DNA of 64,000 nucleotides, from positions 620,001 through 684,000 of the forward strand of contig NZ_BEWB01000002.1 in the NCBI RefSeq assembly GCF_003112555.1, given 5' to 3'. The translations under genes and the position numbers were made by a program. Under the pieces are notes generated by a model. The model ran no database searches and was not told where the DNA came from. It was given only the letters and a program-made list of their open reading frames with translations. The stretch is from Streptomyces coelicoflavus. GTDB taxonomy: Bacteria; Actinomycetota; Actinomycetes; Streptomycetales; Streptomycetaceae. Shown here piece by piece: positions 35,303 to 45,621 of this stretch; the first letter of the stretch is position 1; each line of letters opens with the position of its first letter.

Positions 35303-36502
35303 GCCGTGCCCGCGCAGGTGGAGCGAGCGCAGCGCCACCTCGATGGCGAAGCGGTGGTCGGGGTCGGCGAGGCGGTCGCCCAGGTGGGTGTCCAGCGTCC
35401 GCAGCCGGTAGCGGACGGTCTGCGCGTGCACGCCCAGCACCTCGCCGACCTGCTCCGCGGGCGCCCGGGTGGACACGTGGACGCGGAGGGTCTCGACGAG
35501 CCGGTCGCGGCGCCTGGCCGGCAGGTCGTCGAGCGGGGCCAGCTCGCGCGCCGCGATGCGGTCGACGAGGGCGGGGTCGGACAGCAGCCACAGGGTCGTC
35601 AGGTGATCCTCGCAGCGGACCAGCGGAGCCTCGGGTATGACATCGTCGTCAACGAGCTGGAGCACGCGGCGGGCCCAGCGGACGGAGTCGGCGGCCTGGG
35701 TGATCGGCACGGTCAGGCCCACCGCGGCGCGGGTGCCGGCCAGGGCGGCGGCGATCATGTCGAGGCGGGCGGGGGTGGCGTCCCCGGGCACGAGCAGGTG
35801 CGGCTGGGGTATGTCCAGGTCGGCGAGGACGTCCCGGTCCAGGCCCGCCTGGATGTGCTCCGGCGCCGGGGACCGCAGGGCGACGAGGAAGCACGAGCGG
35901 GGCAGCTCCCAGGCGGCGGCCTTGCACAGTTCGGACACGGCCGTGCGGGGCAGCGGCGCGGCGGCCAGCAGGAAGTGCAGCAACTGTCTTCGTAACGCGG
36001 ACTCCTCGGAGGCGGCCCGCTCCCGCACCTCCGCGTATCCCTCGCGGGTGATCGACTCCAGCTCCTCGACGTAGGCGAACAGGGCGTCGGCGAAGGCGAG
36101 GATCAGCGAGGGGGAGAGGCTGTACTGGCGGCCGAGGGTCTTGGCCCGGCGCAGCGCGATACGGGCGCCGAGCCGGTAGGCGCCCTGGAGGACCTCCAGG
36201 TCGCGGCCCTCGTAGGCCTCCACCCGGCCGAATCTGCGCAGCAGTTCGTCCCGCAGCTCCGAGCTGCTCGAGGGGTCGGCCACCCGGTCCACGAAGGCGG
36301 TCAGCGCCTGCTCGACGCCCTGGCGGATCGCGTCCCCGTCCGGGCCGTTGAGCAGCCTGCCGTAGACCGGGTAGCTGCGGGTGACCTCGCTGCGTATCTC
36401 GTTCAGCAGCCCCGGGAGCAGGGGCCGCATGAAGGCCGCGAACTTCTTGGGGAGAGGATCGAGCGGTTCACCGAGCACCGAGGGACGCGCGATTGAGGGC
36501 AT
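35291..36502 (-). CDS. PucR/CdaR-family transcriptional regulator
   Basis: The protein has 403 residues. The C-terminal 65 residues are the PucR helix-turn-helix (LRVHVSTRAPAEQVGEVLGVHAQTVRYRLRTLDTHLG). The upstream part is a helical sensor region (about 20-160) and a GGDEF-like middle domain. It follows the three secreted genes on the same strand, with 184 bases between. The mce operon starts some 4 kb away on the other strand. It probably regulates the secreted trio, the mce operon or both; the effector is unknown. Confidence 0.85.
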   Translation of the reverse strand: MPSIARPSVLGEPLDPLPKKFAAFMRPLLPGLLNEIRSEVTRSYPVYGRLLNGPDGDAIRQGVEQALTAFVDRVADPSSSSELRDELLRRFGRVEAYEGRDLEVLQGAYRLGARIALRRAKTLGRQYSLSPSLILAFADALFAYVEELESITREGYAEVRERAASEESALRRQLLHFLLAAAPLPRTAVSELCKAAAWELPRSCFLVALRSPAPEHIQAGLDRDVLADLDIPQPHLLVPGDATPARLDMIAAALAGTRAAVGLTVPITQAADSVRWARRVLQLVDDDVIPEAPLVRCEDHLTTLWLLSDPALVDRIAARELAPLDDLPARRRDRLVETLRVHVSTRAPAEQVGEVLGVHAQTVRYRLRTLDTHLGDRLADPDHRFAIEVALRSLHLRGHGDPE

Positions 36503-36604
36503 GAGTGATCCCTTGCCGTCGACATGTCCGGTGGGGCGGACCGGCCGGGCCCCGCCCTCGGCGGGCGGTGCCTGGACCGGTCTCCCGGGCGTTCACCGGT
36601 CTGG

Positions 36605-36629
36605 CAAAGCTGAAGGTAAATCAACTTTG
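36605..36629. promoter_or_regulatory. AT-rich inverted repeat upstream of the PucR gene
   Basis: CAAAGCTGA (36605-36613) and TCAACTTTG (36621-36629) are complementary at 8 of 9 positions around AGGTAAA. The stretch is much poorer in GC than its surroundings and lies about 105 bases before the PucR start; it is a candidate regulator site. Confidence 0.45.
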
Positions 36630-36686
36630 TTGTGTTGTACATCTCTTGGGGAGGAATCGTGTCCCGGTTGTGTGTGCCTTTGGCTG

Positions 36687-37628
36687 TTACTCGACGGCGG
36701 AGTGCCAGTTCTCGGCCAGGACCTTGCCGGCGTCGGGGACGACGGTCCCGGGCGCGTTGAGTCCGGTGAGGTGGGTCTGGGTGTCGTTGAGGGTGACGCT
36801 GTTGTTCCCGGCGGCGGAGGGCAGCCCGGTCTTCGCGTTCACCGCGGCGTTGATCAGGCCGACGTTCAGGCCGCAGCCGGTGGCGCCGGGCACCGCGAAG
36901 GTGCTGTCGTTCTGCGTGGCGCCGGTGAGGTTGATCCGGCTCATCTCGCCGGCCGGGTCCACGGTGCCGTCGCCCTGGAAGAAGGTCATGCCGAACTCGG
37001 GGTAGTTCCGGTTCTCCGGGCGCAGCACGATCGGGTCGGCGGCCGTCCCGATGTAGCAGTTGTCGCCCAGGAGCGGGTTCTCCAGGTGGATGCGGACCGG
37101 CAGGGCGACGATGGGCAGGTCGGTGAGGGCGCCCGCGGTCTGGTCGAAGGCGTAGGGCGCGCCGACCGACTCCATGGTCGCGGTGATCTTGTTGAGGCTC
37201 GAGTTCTCCAGCGACTCGCAGATGCCCGTGATGACGAAGATGTCGCTCGGGCACATGAGGCCGAGCAGTCCGCCGGGCACGGTGGCGGGCTCGGCGACCA
37301 GCGCGCCGGAGGCGGGGGCGACCACCGTGCTGGTGCCGTCCGCGTTCTGGACGACGCCCATCTGGAGGTTGGTTCTGCCGGTCGTCACGGTGGTGTCGCC
37401 CAGCTTGATGGTGCCGCTCGCCGAGCTGGACACCACGCACTGCGGGGTCCGGTCGAAGCCGTCGGCGTTCAGCATCGCGGGGGCGTCCACGGGACAGCGG
37501 GTGAAGGGGGCCCACTCGCCGTTCAGCGCGGGGCCGGCGGCGGTCGCCGTGCCCAGCGAGGCGAAGGCGCCGAGCGCGGTCAGCGCGGACACGGTGGCGA
37601 GCCGGGTGCGGGTGGAGATCGGACGCAT
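36687..37628 (-). CDS. Secreted protein of unknown function (313 residues)
   Basis: A Sec signal peptide covers about residues 1-31 (RLATVSALTALGAFASLGTATAAG). The mature protein is beta-rich and Thr/Ser/Ala-rich with spaced Cys residues (FTRCPV, TPQCVV, LMCPSDIFVITGICE, DNCYIG, TGCGLN). I recognise no enzyme motif and no wall anchor or lipobox. It is third in the run of secreted genes transcribed away from the mce operon, 36 bases after the DUF6801-type gene. Proximity suggests a role in binding or presenting the lipid taken up by Mce, which is inference only. Confidence 0.75.
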   Translation of the reverse strand: MRPISTRTRLATVSALTALGAFASLGTATAAGPALNGEWAPFTRCPVDAPAMLNADGFDRTPQCVVSSSASGTIKLGDTTVTTGRTNLQMGVVQNADGTSTVVAPASGALVAEPATVPGGLLGLMCPSDIFVITGICESLENSSLNKITATMESVGAPYAFDQTAGALTDLPIVALPVRIHLENPLLGDNCYIGTAADPIVLRPENRNYPEFGMTFFQGDGTVDPAGEMSRINLTGATQNDSTFAVPGATGCGLNVGLINAAVNAKTGLPSAAGNNSVTLNDTQTHLTGLNAPGTVVPDAGKVLAENWHSAVE

Positions 37629-37664
37629 GGTGGTGGCCTTCCGGGGAGTCGGGGGCAGGGCGGG

Positions 37665-39299
37665 TCAGTGCTCGGCGACGGGGATCTCGTAGGGCTGGAG
37701 GTCCTCGGTGCACTGGCCTTCGTTGGCTGGGCTCGGGAACACGGGGGCGGCGATCGCGCACGTCTGGCCCTGAACCTGCTTGATGAGGTTGCCGGGACCG
37801 GAGACGGAGGCGGTGAGCAGACGGTCGAGGTCCTCGCCGTCGGTGCCGCAGCCGGTGAAGGCGGGGATGGTCGCCTCGCCGGACAGCACGCCGCCGCTGA
37901 GGAGCAGATATCCGGTGGCCGGCTGGCCGATGAGCAGCTCGCCCCGGCCGTACAGCACCAGGTGGTCACCGGGGAAGTTCGCGGGGTCCGGGTCCTCGGA
38001 GGTGAGGGACGTCTCGGTCCGGCACTCGGAACCGACGTCCAGGGGTGTCCCGTTGACCTCCAGGTCCAGCACGTGCAGGACCAGCGGGGCCCGGACATAG
38101 GTGTCCGTGGTCGTGGAGAAGTCGGTCATGCTCATCTTCATGCGGGAGTCGATCCGCATCGTGTCCGTCTGCTCCAGCACCATGGTGGCCTTCACCGGGG
38201 CGAAGTCGAAGGACAGGAAGGTCGCTTCGAAGGGCGGCGTCTGCCTGCGCTCCTGGTAGTGGAAGTTCGCGTACGACACGGTGTCGAAGATCAGGTAGTC
38301 CGGGTCGGGGGGCCCCGGCACGGGAATGCCCTGCTCGATCAGCACGCAGGACGGCGGGAGGTACGCGGCGCCCTTCATCTTCTTCACGTTGGCGTAGCCG
38401 GTGACGTACGCGTTGAGCGACACGTCCGTGGGCGGGTGCTGCTCGTCGTAGCGGCACGGCGGGACCTCGTCGCGGTCCGCGGCGGTGCCGGGGGTGTTCT
38501 CCAGCACCTTCGGCGACCGCTCCGACTGCCGTTCCGCCTCCCGGTCGCCCGGCGCGTCCGACTGTCCGTCGTCCGGCGCCCCGGAGGTTCCGGCCGGTCC
38601 CGACGGGGACGGCGAGGACGGCGAGCCGCTCGGTGCCGCGGTGCCCGTGCCGACGGGCACGGTGGCCAGCAGGCCCTGGCCGGGCGCGTCCTCGGCGAGG
38701 GCGCAGTCGACGGTCAGCGAGCCGGGGCCGGCGGTGGCCGCGTCGGTGGCGGTCCCGTCCGCCGACTCGAGCGCCAGGTCGATCGCGAGGGCGCCCGCGG
38801 AGAACGTCAGGTCGCCGTCGCCGCGGCCGGCCACCGAGGGGACGTCTCCCTTCGTCACCAGCGTCAGCGGCCCCGACTCGGGCAGCGCGACCGGCTCGGC
38901 GCTTCCCCGCCAGGTCGCCGTGGCCGTGGCCGCGTTCTGGGCGACGCCGACTCCGAGCCGGGTGGCCGCCCGTACCCCGGCCGCGTCGCGTGCGGCCAGG
39001 TCGGCGACCGCCTGGTCCGGGAGCTCCACGGTGGTGGTGACGCCGGACGGCGTGAACGGCTCACCCGCCGAGGCCCGTTCCGGGAACTCGGCCGAGACCC
39101 GCACCGTCGCGGGCAGCGGCCCCGAGGGGAGGGTGCAGACGTAGGGGAGTTCGGCCTCGACCTGCTGGGTGCCCGAGGCCGAGGCGGTCGTCGGGACCAG
39201 GGCGGCGAGCACCACGAAGGCGGCGATCGACGTGGTCCGGGCGCGGGCCCGGGCGCGGGTCCGCGACGGGCGCGGGGCGGCGGCTGGCTTGGCTTTCAT
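37665..39299 (-). CDS. Large secreted protein with DUF6801-like N-domain
   Basis: The protein has 544 residues. The signal peptide has an unusually long Arg-rich N-region (alternating Arg-Ala) before the hydrophobic core ending near residue 41. Residues about 50-190 resemble DUF6801 (YVCTLPSGPLPATVRVSAEF, FTPSGVTTTVELPD). A Ser/Pro/Gly-rich linker follows (about 205-265), then a second Cys-containing domain (PPCRYDEQHPPTDVSLNAYV, MVLEQTDTMRIDSRMKMSM). No catalytic triad is evident. It lies between the two smaller secreted genes. The family function is unknown to me. Confidence 0.75.
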   Translation of the reverse strand: MKAKPAAAPRPSRTRARARARTTSIAAFVVLAALVPTTASASGTQQVEAELPYVCTLPSGPLPATVRVSAEFPERASAGEPFTPSGVTTTVELPDQAVADLAARDAAGVRAATRLGVGVAQNAATATATWRGSAEPVALPESGPLTLVTKGDVPSVAGRGDGDLTFSAGALAIDLALESADGTATDAATAGPGSLTVDCALAEDAPGQGLLATVPVGTGTAAPSGSPSSPSPSGPAGTSGAPDDGQSDAPGDREAERQSERSPKVLENTPGTAADRDEVPPCRYDEQHPPTDVSLNAYVTGYANVKKMKGAAYLPPSCVLIEQGIPVPGPPDPDYLIFDTVSYANFHYQERRQTPPFEATFLSFDFAPVKATMVLEQTDTMRIDSRMKMSMTDFSTTTDTYVRAPLVLHVLDLEVNGTPLDVGSECRTETSLTSEDPDPANFPGDHLVLYGRGELLIGQPATGYLLLSGGVLSGEATIPAFTGCGTDGEDLDRLLTASVSGPGNLIKQVQGQTCAIAAPVFPSPANEGQCTEDLQPYEIPVAEH

Positions 39300-39410
39300 G
39301 CGACTCCGCTCGGACGGCTCGGACGGGTGGCCGGTCTTCTCCGGGCCCGGTGTACGGCCCGCGAACGCCCGACCGGGGTACCGGCCGGGCGGACGTGGCT
39401 GACCGGCGGC

Positions 39411-40696
<1,286 letters not shown>

Positions 40697-41710
40697 ATGG
40701 GAATCGAAGTAGTGGTCGAGGGCCTGACCAAGTCCTTCGGTAAGCAGAGCATCTGGCGGGACGTGTCGCTCACTCTTCCGGCCGGCGAGGTCAGCGTGAT
40801 GCTGGGCCCGTCCGGAACCGGTAAGACCGTTTTCCTGAAGTCGCTCATAGGGCTGCTCAAGCCCGAGCAGGGCCGTGTCCTCATCAATGGGGTGGACATG
40901 GTGAACAGTCCGGAAAGGGACATCTACGAGACCCGGAAACTGTTCGGGCTCATGTTCCAGGACGGCGCGCTTTTCGGGTCCATGTCCCTTTTCGACAACA
41001 TCGCCTTCCCGCTGCGCGAACACACCCGCAAGAAGGAGTCCGAGATCCGCCGCATCGTCATGGAGCGGATCGAGGTCGTCGGGCTGCTGGGCGCGGAGGG
41101 GAAGCTTCCGGGGGAGATCAGCGGCGGCATGCGCAAGCGGGCGGGACTGGCCCGCGCGCTCGTCCTCGATCCGCAGATCATCCTGTGCGACGAACCCGAC
41201 TCCGGGCTCGACCCGGTCCGCACCGCCTACATCTCCCAGTTGCTGATCGACCTGAACGCGCAGCTCGACGCGACGATGCTGATCGTCACCCACAACCTCG
41301 ACATCGCCGCGACCGTGCCCGACAACATGGGGATGCTCTTCCTGCGCGAACTGGTCACCTTCGGCCCGCGCGAGGTGCTGCTCACCAGCGACGAGCCGGT
41401 CGTGTCCCAGTTCCTGGGCGGCCGGCGCGAGGGACCCATCGGGATGTCCGAGGAGAAGGACGCGGCCACCCTCGCCGCCGAGGCGGACGCCGCCTCCGCC
41501 TCCGTCCCCGCCGCGCCCCGGGTGATCGTCCCGCAGCTGGAGCCGTCGCCCGGCCTGCCGCCGCGGCAGGCCGTGGCCCGCCGGCGCAAGCGTGTCATGG
41601 GCATGATCGACACGCTGCCGCCCGCCGCACGGTCCGCCATCCGGGACACCTATGCGAAGAGTGCCGAGGCGGCCACCCTGCCGATGCCCGCCGCCGGGAG
41701 CGGCGCGTGA
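40697..41710 (+). CDS. mceG: Mce-system ABC ATPase (MlaF/MceG-like)
   Basis: The protein has 337 residues. The ATG has a TGGAGGTGAT site. Walker A GPSGTGKT, a Q-loop MFQDG, signature ISGGMRKR and Walker B IILCDEPDSGLDP are intact. The sequence is of the MlaF/MceG branch that powers lipid import with YrbE permeases. About 90 extra residues follow the ATPase domain (Ala/Pro linker, then RRRKRVMGMIDTLPPAARSAI), a feature also of mycobacterial MceG. Unlike in mycobacteria, the ATPase gene heads the mce operon. The stop overlaps the first permease start (GTGA). Confidence 0.92.
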   Translation: MGIEVVVEGLTKSFGKQSIWRDVSLTLPAGEVSVMLGPSGTGKTVFLKSLIGLLKPEQGRVLINGVDMVNSPERDIYETRKLFGLMFQDGALFGSMSLFDNIAFPLREHTRKKESEIRRIVMERIEVVGLLGAEGKLPGEISGGMRKRAGLARALVLDPQIILCDEPDSGLDPVRTAYISQLLIDLNAQLDATMLIVTHNLDIAATVPDNMGMLFLRELVTFGPREVLLTSDEPVVSQFLGGRREGPIGMSEEKDAATLAAEADAASASVPAAPRVIVPQLEPSPGLPPRQAVARRRKRVMGMIDTLPPAARSAIRDTYAKSAEAATLPMPAAGSGA

Positions 41711-42471
41711 TCACCGGCGCGCTGCGGCAGACCGGACGGCTCTTCGCGCTCGCCGCCGAAGTCGTCCGGGCCGTCTTCCGAAGACCCTTCCAGTTCCGGG
41801 AGTTCGTCGAGCAGTTCTGGTTCGTCGCCAGCGTCACCATCCTGCCCGCCGCCCTGGTCTCGATCCCCTTCGGCGCCGTCATCGCCCTCCAGGTCGGCTC
41901 CCTGACCGAGCAGCTCGGCGCCCAGTCGTTCACCGGCGGCGCCAGCGTCCTCGCCGTCGTCCAGCAGGCCAGCCCGCTCATCGTCGCGCTGCTCATCGCC
42001 GGCGCCGGCGGCTCGGCCATCTGCGCCGACCTCGGCTCCCGCAAGATCCGCGAGGAACTCGACGCCATGGAGGTCATGGGCGTCTCGCCCGTGCAGCGCC
42101 TGGTCGTGCCCCGGGTACTGGCCGCCATGGGCGTCGCGGTCCTGCTCAACGGCCTGGTCTCCGTCGTCGGCATCCTCGGCGGCTACTTCTTCAACGTCAT
42201 CATGCAGGGCGGCACCCCCGGCGCCTACCTCTCCAGCTTCTCCGCCCTCGCCCAGCTGCCCGACCTCTACGTCAGCGAACTCAAGGCGCTGATCTTCGGG
42301 TTCATCGCCGGCATCGTCGCCGCCTACCGCGGCCTCAACCCGCGCGGCGGCCCCAAGGGCGTCGGCGACGCCGTCAACCAGTCCGTCGTCATCACCTTCC
42401 TGCTGCTCTTCTTCGTCAACATGGTGATGACGGCCATCTACCTCCAGATCGTCCCGCCGAAGGGAGGCTGA
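41707..42471 (+). CDS. yrbEA: MlaE-family permease YrbEA
   Basis: The protein has 254 residues, with a GTG start inside the ATPase stop. Five to six membrane helices and MlaE signatures (EELDAMEVMGVSP coupling helix, FGFIAGIVAAYRGLNPRGGPKGVG). It forms the membrane channel of the Mce importer with YrbEB and binds the upstream ATPase. There are six bases to the next gene. Confidence 0.93.
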   Translation: MITGALRQTGRLFALAAEVVRAVFRRPFQFREFVEQFWFVASVTILPAALVSIPFGAVIALQVGSLTEQLGAQSFTGGASVLAVVQQASPLIVALLIAGAGGSAICADLGSRKIREELDAMEVMGVSPVQRLVVPRVLAAMGVAVLLNGLVSVVGILGGYFFNVIMQGGTPGAYLSSFSALAQLPDLYVSELKALIFGFIAGIVAAYRGLNPRGGPKGVGDAVNQSVVITFLLLFFVNMVMTAIYLQIVPPKGG

Positions 42472-42477
42472 GGTCCG

Positions 42478-43284
42478 ATGGCCTCCCCGCTCGTCTGGCT
42501 CGACCGCTCCGGCGACCAGCTCCTCTTCTACGTCCGGGCCCTGCTGTGGATCCCGCGGACCCTGCGCCGCTACCTCAAGGAGGTGCAGCGCCTGCTGGCC
42601 GAGGTGGCCTTCGGCTCCGGCGGCCTCGGCGTCATCGGAGGCACCATCGGCGTGATGATCGCGATGACGCTCTTCACCGGGACCGTCGTCGGAATCCAGG
42701 GCTACGCGGCCCTCGACCAGATCGGCACCGCCGCGTTCACCGGATTCGTCTCCGCCTACTTCAACACCCGCGAGATCGCCCCGCTCGTCGCCGGACTCGC
42801 CCTGTCCGCGACCGTCGGGGCGGGCTTCACCGCCCAGCTCGGCGCCATGCGCATCAACGAGGAGGTCGACGCCCTCGAGGGCATGGGCATCCGCTCCATG
42901 CCGTACCTCGTCACCACCCGCATCATCGCCGGCGTCGTCGCCATCATCCCGCTCTACGCGATCGGGCTGCTGTCCTCCTTCCTCGCCTCCCGCTACGTGA
43001 CCGTCCTGTTCAACGGGCAGTCCCGGGGGACCTACGACCACTACTTCAACCTGTTCCTGTCCCCGACGGACGTCCTGCTGTCCGTCCTGAAAGTGCTGAT
43101 CTTCAGCGTCATGGTGATCGTCGCCCACTGCTACTACGGCTACCGCGCCTCCGGCGGCCCGGCCGGTGTCGGCGTCGCCGTCGGCCGGTCCGTGCGCAAC
43201 GCCATCGTGCTGATCAGCGTCACCGACTTCTTCCTGTCGCTGGCCCTGTGGGGCGCGACCACGACCGTGAAGGTGGCGGGGTGA
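42478..43284 (+). CDS. yrbEB: MlaE-family permease YrbEB
   Basis: The protein has 268 residues. It is paralogous to YrbEA, with the same coupling motif (NEEVDALEGMGIRSMPYLV) and C-terminal CYYGYRASGGPAGVGVAVG. Its longer N-terminus before helix 1 (LVWLDRSGDQLLFYVRAL) is normal for the B subunit. One base separates it from mceA. Confidence 0.93.
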   Translation: MASPLVWLDRSGDQLLFYVRALLWIPRTLRRYLKEVQRLLAEVAFGSGGLGVIGGTIGVMIAMTLFTGTVVGIQGYAALDQIGTAAFTGFVSAYFNTREIAPLVAGLALSATVGAGFTAQLGAMRINEEVDALEGMGIRSMPYLVTTRIIAGVVAIIPLYAIGLLSSFLASRYVTVLFNGQSRGTYDHYFNLFLSPTDVLLSVLKVLIFSVMVIVAHCYYGYRASGGPAGVGVAVGRSVRNAIVLISVTDFFLSLALWGATTTVKVAG

Positions 43285-43285
43285 G

Positions 43286-44560
43286 ATGAGCCGACCCCGA
43301 GGAACGCGACGGGCACGAGGGCAGGCGCTGCGCCGCCGGCTGGCCGGAGTGGTGTTCGTGCTGGTGCCCGCCCTGCTGATCTGGCTGGCCGTCGCCGTCT
43401 ACGACAAGAAGTTCACCGACTCCGACCCGGTGGTCGTGGAGACCGGCAGCGCCGGCAACCAGATGCACCCCGGCGCCGAGGTGAAGCTGCGCGGCGTCGT
43501 CGTCGGCGAGGTCCGTGCCATCGACGCCACCGGCGACGGCGCCCGGCTCACCCTCGCCATGAAGCCCGGCACGCTGGACGACGTACCGTCCGACGTCCGC
43601 GCGCAGATGCTGCCCACCACCCTGTTCGGCGAGCGGTTCGTCGCCCTCGTACCGCCCGCGAGCCCCTCGCCCGAACCCCTGGCCGCCGGGGCCGTCGTCC
43701 CCCAGGACCGGTCCGCGAACGCCATCGAACTCCAGCAGGTCCTCGACAACGTGCTGCCGATGCTCACCGCCGTCCAGCCGCAGAAGCTCTTTGCCACCCT
43801 GTCCGCCGTCTCGCAGGCCCTCGAAGGACGCGGGGAGCGGCTCGGCGACACGCTCACCCTGCTCGACGAGCACCTGGCCGAGTTCAACCCCAACCTGCCC
43901 GCCCTCAACCGCGACCTCAGGGAACTCGTGAAGGTCAGCCACGTCTACGCGGACGCCGCGCCCGACATCGTCACGGCGCTCACCGACTTCACCACCACCA
44001 GCGGCACCCTCGCCGAGCAGGAGGCCGAACTCGCCGCCACCCTCGGCGCCACGACCCGGACGGCCGAGGACGTGACCGCCTTCCTGCGCAAGAACAAGGA
44101 CAACATCATCCGGCTCGGCGACACCAGCCGCCCCACCCTGGAACTGCTCGCCGAGTACTCCTCCGCCTTCCCCTGCACCCTGCGCACCCTCGCCGAGTTC
44201 GTGCCGGCCATGGACAAGGCGCTCGGCAAAGGCACCGACCGGCCCGGCATCCACGTCGACGTCACCACCGTCGCCTCCCGCGGCGCCTACCGCCCCGGTC
44301 GCGACACCCCGGTGTACGACTCCGGCGGCGGCCCCCGCTGCCCCTCCGTGCCCTACCTCGGCACCCTGCCCCGGCCCACCGCGCGGGCCGCCACGCCCGC
44401 CGCCGAGCAGGACCTCGGGCCCGCCAACTCCCCGCAGGAGAACGACCTCGTCAACGAACTGATCGCGCCCGCCGCCGAGAAGAGCCCCGGCGACCTGCCC
44501 GACTGGAGCAGCCTGCTCGTCGGCCCCGTCTACCGCGGTACGGAGGTGACCCTGCGATGA
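43286..44560 (+). CDS. mceA: Mce protein A
   Basis: The protein has 424 residues: Arg-rich N-terminus, one membrane anchor (about 18-38), an MCE/MlaD beta-barrel domain (about 45-120: GAEVKLRGVVVGEVRAID), then long alpha-helical coiled segments that in related systems build a tube for lipid, and a Pro/Ala tail. The stop overlaps mceB (ATGA). The order A-F is assigned by operon position and general resemblance. Confidence 0.88.
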   Translation: MSRPRGTRRARGQALRRRLAGVVFVLVPALLIWLAVAVYDKKFTDSDPVVVETGSAGNQMHPGAEVKLRGVVVGEVRAIDATGDGARLTLAMKPGTLDDVPSDVRAQMLPTTLFGERFVALVPPASPSPEPLAAGAVVPQDRSANAIELQQVLDNVLPMLTAVQPQKLFATLSAVSQALEGRGERLGDTLTLLDEHLAEFNPNLPALNRDLRELVKVSHVYADAAPDIVTALTDFTTTSGTLAEQEAELAATLGATTRTAEDVTAFLRKNKDNIIRLGDTSRPTLELLAEYSSAFPCTLRTLAEFVPAMDKALGKGTDRPGIHVDVTTVASRGAYRPGRDTPVYDSGGGPRCPSVPYLGTLPRPTARAATPAAEQDLGPANSPQENDLVNELIAPAAEKSPGDLPDWSSLLVGPVYRGTEVTLR

Positions 44561-45621
44561 CCGGTGCCGACCACGCGCACACGCGGCGCCGCCCGCTGAC
44601 CGGACCGCTGCTCAAGTCCCTCGTCTTCGTGGTGGTCACCGCCCTCGCCACCACCGTCCTCGGCCTGAGCGTGGCCGGCACCGGTGTCGACTCCGGCACC
44701 GGCACCCGCACCTACAAGGCCCTGTTCACCGACGTCACCGGGCTCATCGACGGCGACAGCGTGCGGATCTCCGGGGTGACCGTCGGCGAGGTCACCGACG
44801 TACGCGTCGTCAACAGGCGCACCGCCCAGGTCACCTTCAGCGTCCGCGACGACCGCACCCTGCCCCGCTCGACCACCGCCGCCGTGAAGTACCTCAACAT
44901 GGTCGGCCAGCGCTACGTCTCCCTCGGCCGCGGCAGCGGCGACCTCACCGGCACCCTGCCGGAGGGCGGCACCGTCCCACTGGACCGCACCACGCCCGCG
45001 CTCGACCTGACCCTGCTCTTCAACGGCTTCAAGCCGCTGTTCGAGGGCCTGTCCCCGAAGGACGTCAACGAACTCGCCGGGTCGATCGTGCAGGTGCTCC
45101 AGGGCGAGGGCGCCACCGTCGACAGCCTGATCCGCCACATCGGCTCGCTGGGCACCACCGTCGCCGCCAAGGACAAGGTGATCGGCCAGGTCGTCGAGAA
45201 CCTCACCACCGTCCTGGACACCCTCAACGACCGCGAGGACGGCTTCGACGACCTCGTCGACACCCTCCAGAAGCTCGTCACCGGCTTCAACCAGGACCGC
45301 GAACCCCTCGGCAAGGCGGTCGCCGCCATGGGCGACCTGACCACCGTCACCGCCGGTCTCCTCGAGGACGGACGGGCGCCACTCAAGAAGGACATCCGCG
45401 AACTGGGCCGGCTCTCCGCGAACCTCGGCGAGCACACCCCGCAGATCGAGGACTTCCTGGCGAAGAGCCCCGCCAAGATGACCGCGCTGACCCGCCTGTC
45501 CTCCTACGGATCGTGGTTCAACCTCTACCTCTGCGAGGCGCGCGTGAGCGGAGTCACCACCTCCGACGGCTCGAAGCCGCCCACCGGCATCGCGATCACC
45601 GAATCGAGGTGCCGCGGATGA
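44557..45621 (+). CDS. mceB: Mce protein B
   Basis: The protein has 354 residues. Anchor helix (about 17-38), MCE domain (GDSVRISGVTVGEVTDVRVV), then helices with heptad-like Leu/Val spacing. The C-terminal Cys pair (YLCEAR, SRCRG) is common in Mce proteins. It overlaps both neighbours by ATGA. Confidence 0.88.
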   Translation: MTGADHAHTRRRPLTGPLLKSLVFVVVTALATTVLGLSVAGTGVDSGTGTRTYKALFTDVTGLIDGDSVRISGVTVGEVTDVRVVNRRTAQVTFSVRDDRTLPRSTTAAVKYLNMVGQRYVSLGRGSGDLTGTLPEGGTVPLDRTTPALDLTLLFNGFKPLFEGLSPKDVNELAGSIVQVLQGEGATVDSLIRHIGSLGTTVAAKDKVIGQVVENLTTVLDTLNDREDGFDDLVDTLQKLVTGFNQDREPLGKAVAAMGDLTTVTAGLLEDGRAPLKKDIRELGRLSANLGEHTPQIEDFLAKSPAKMTALTRLSSYGSWFNLYLCEARVSGVTTSDGSKPPTGIAITESRCRG

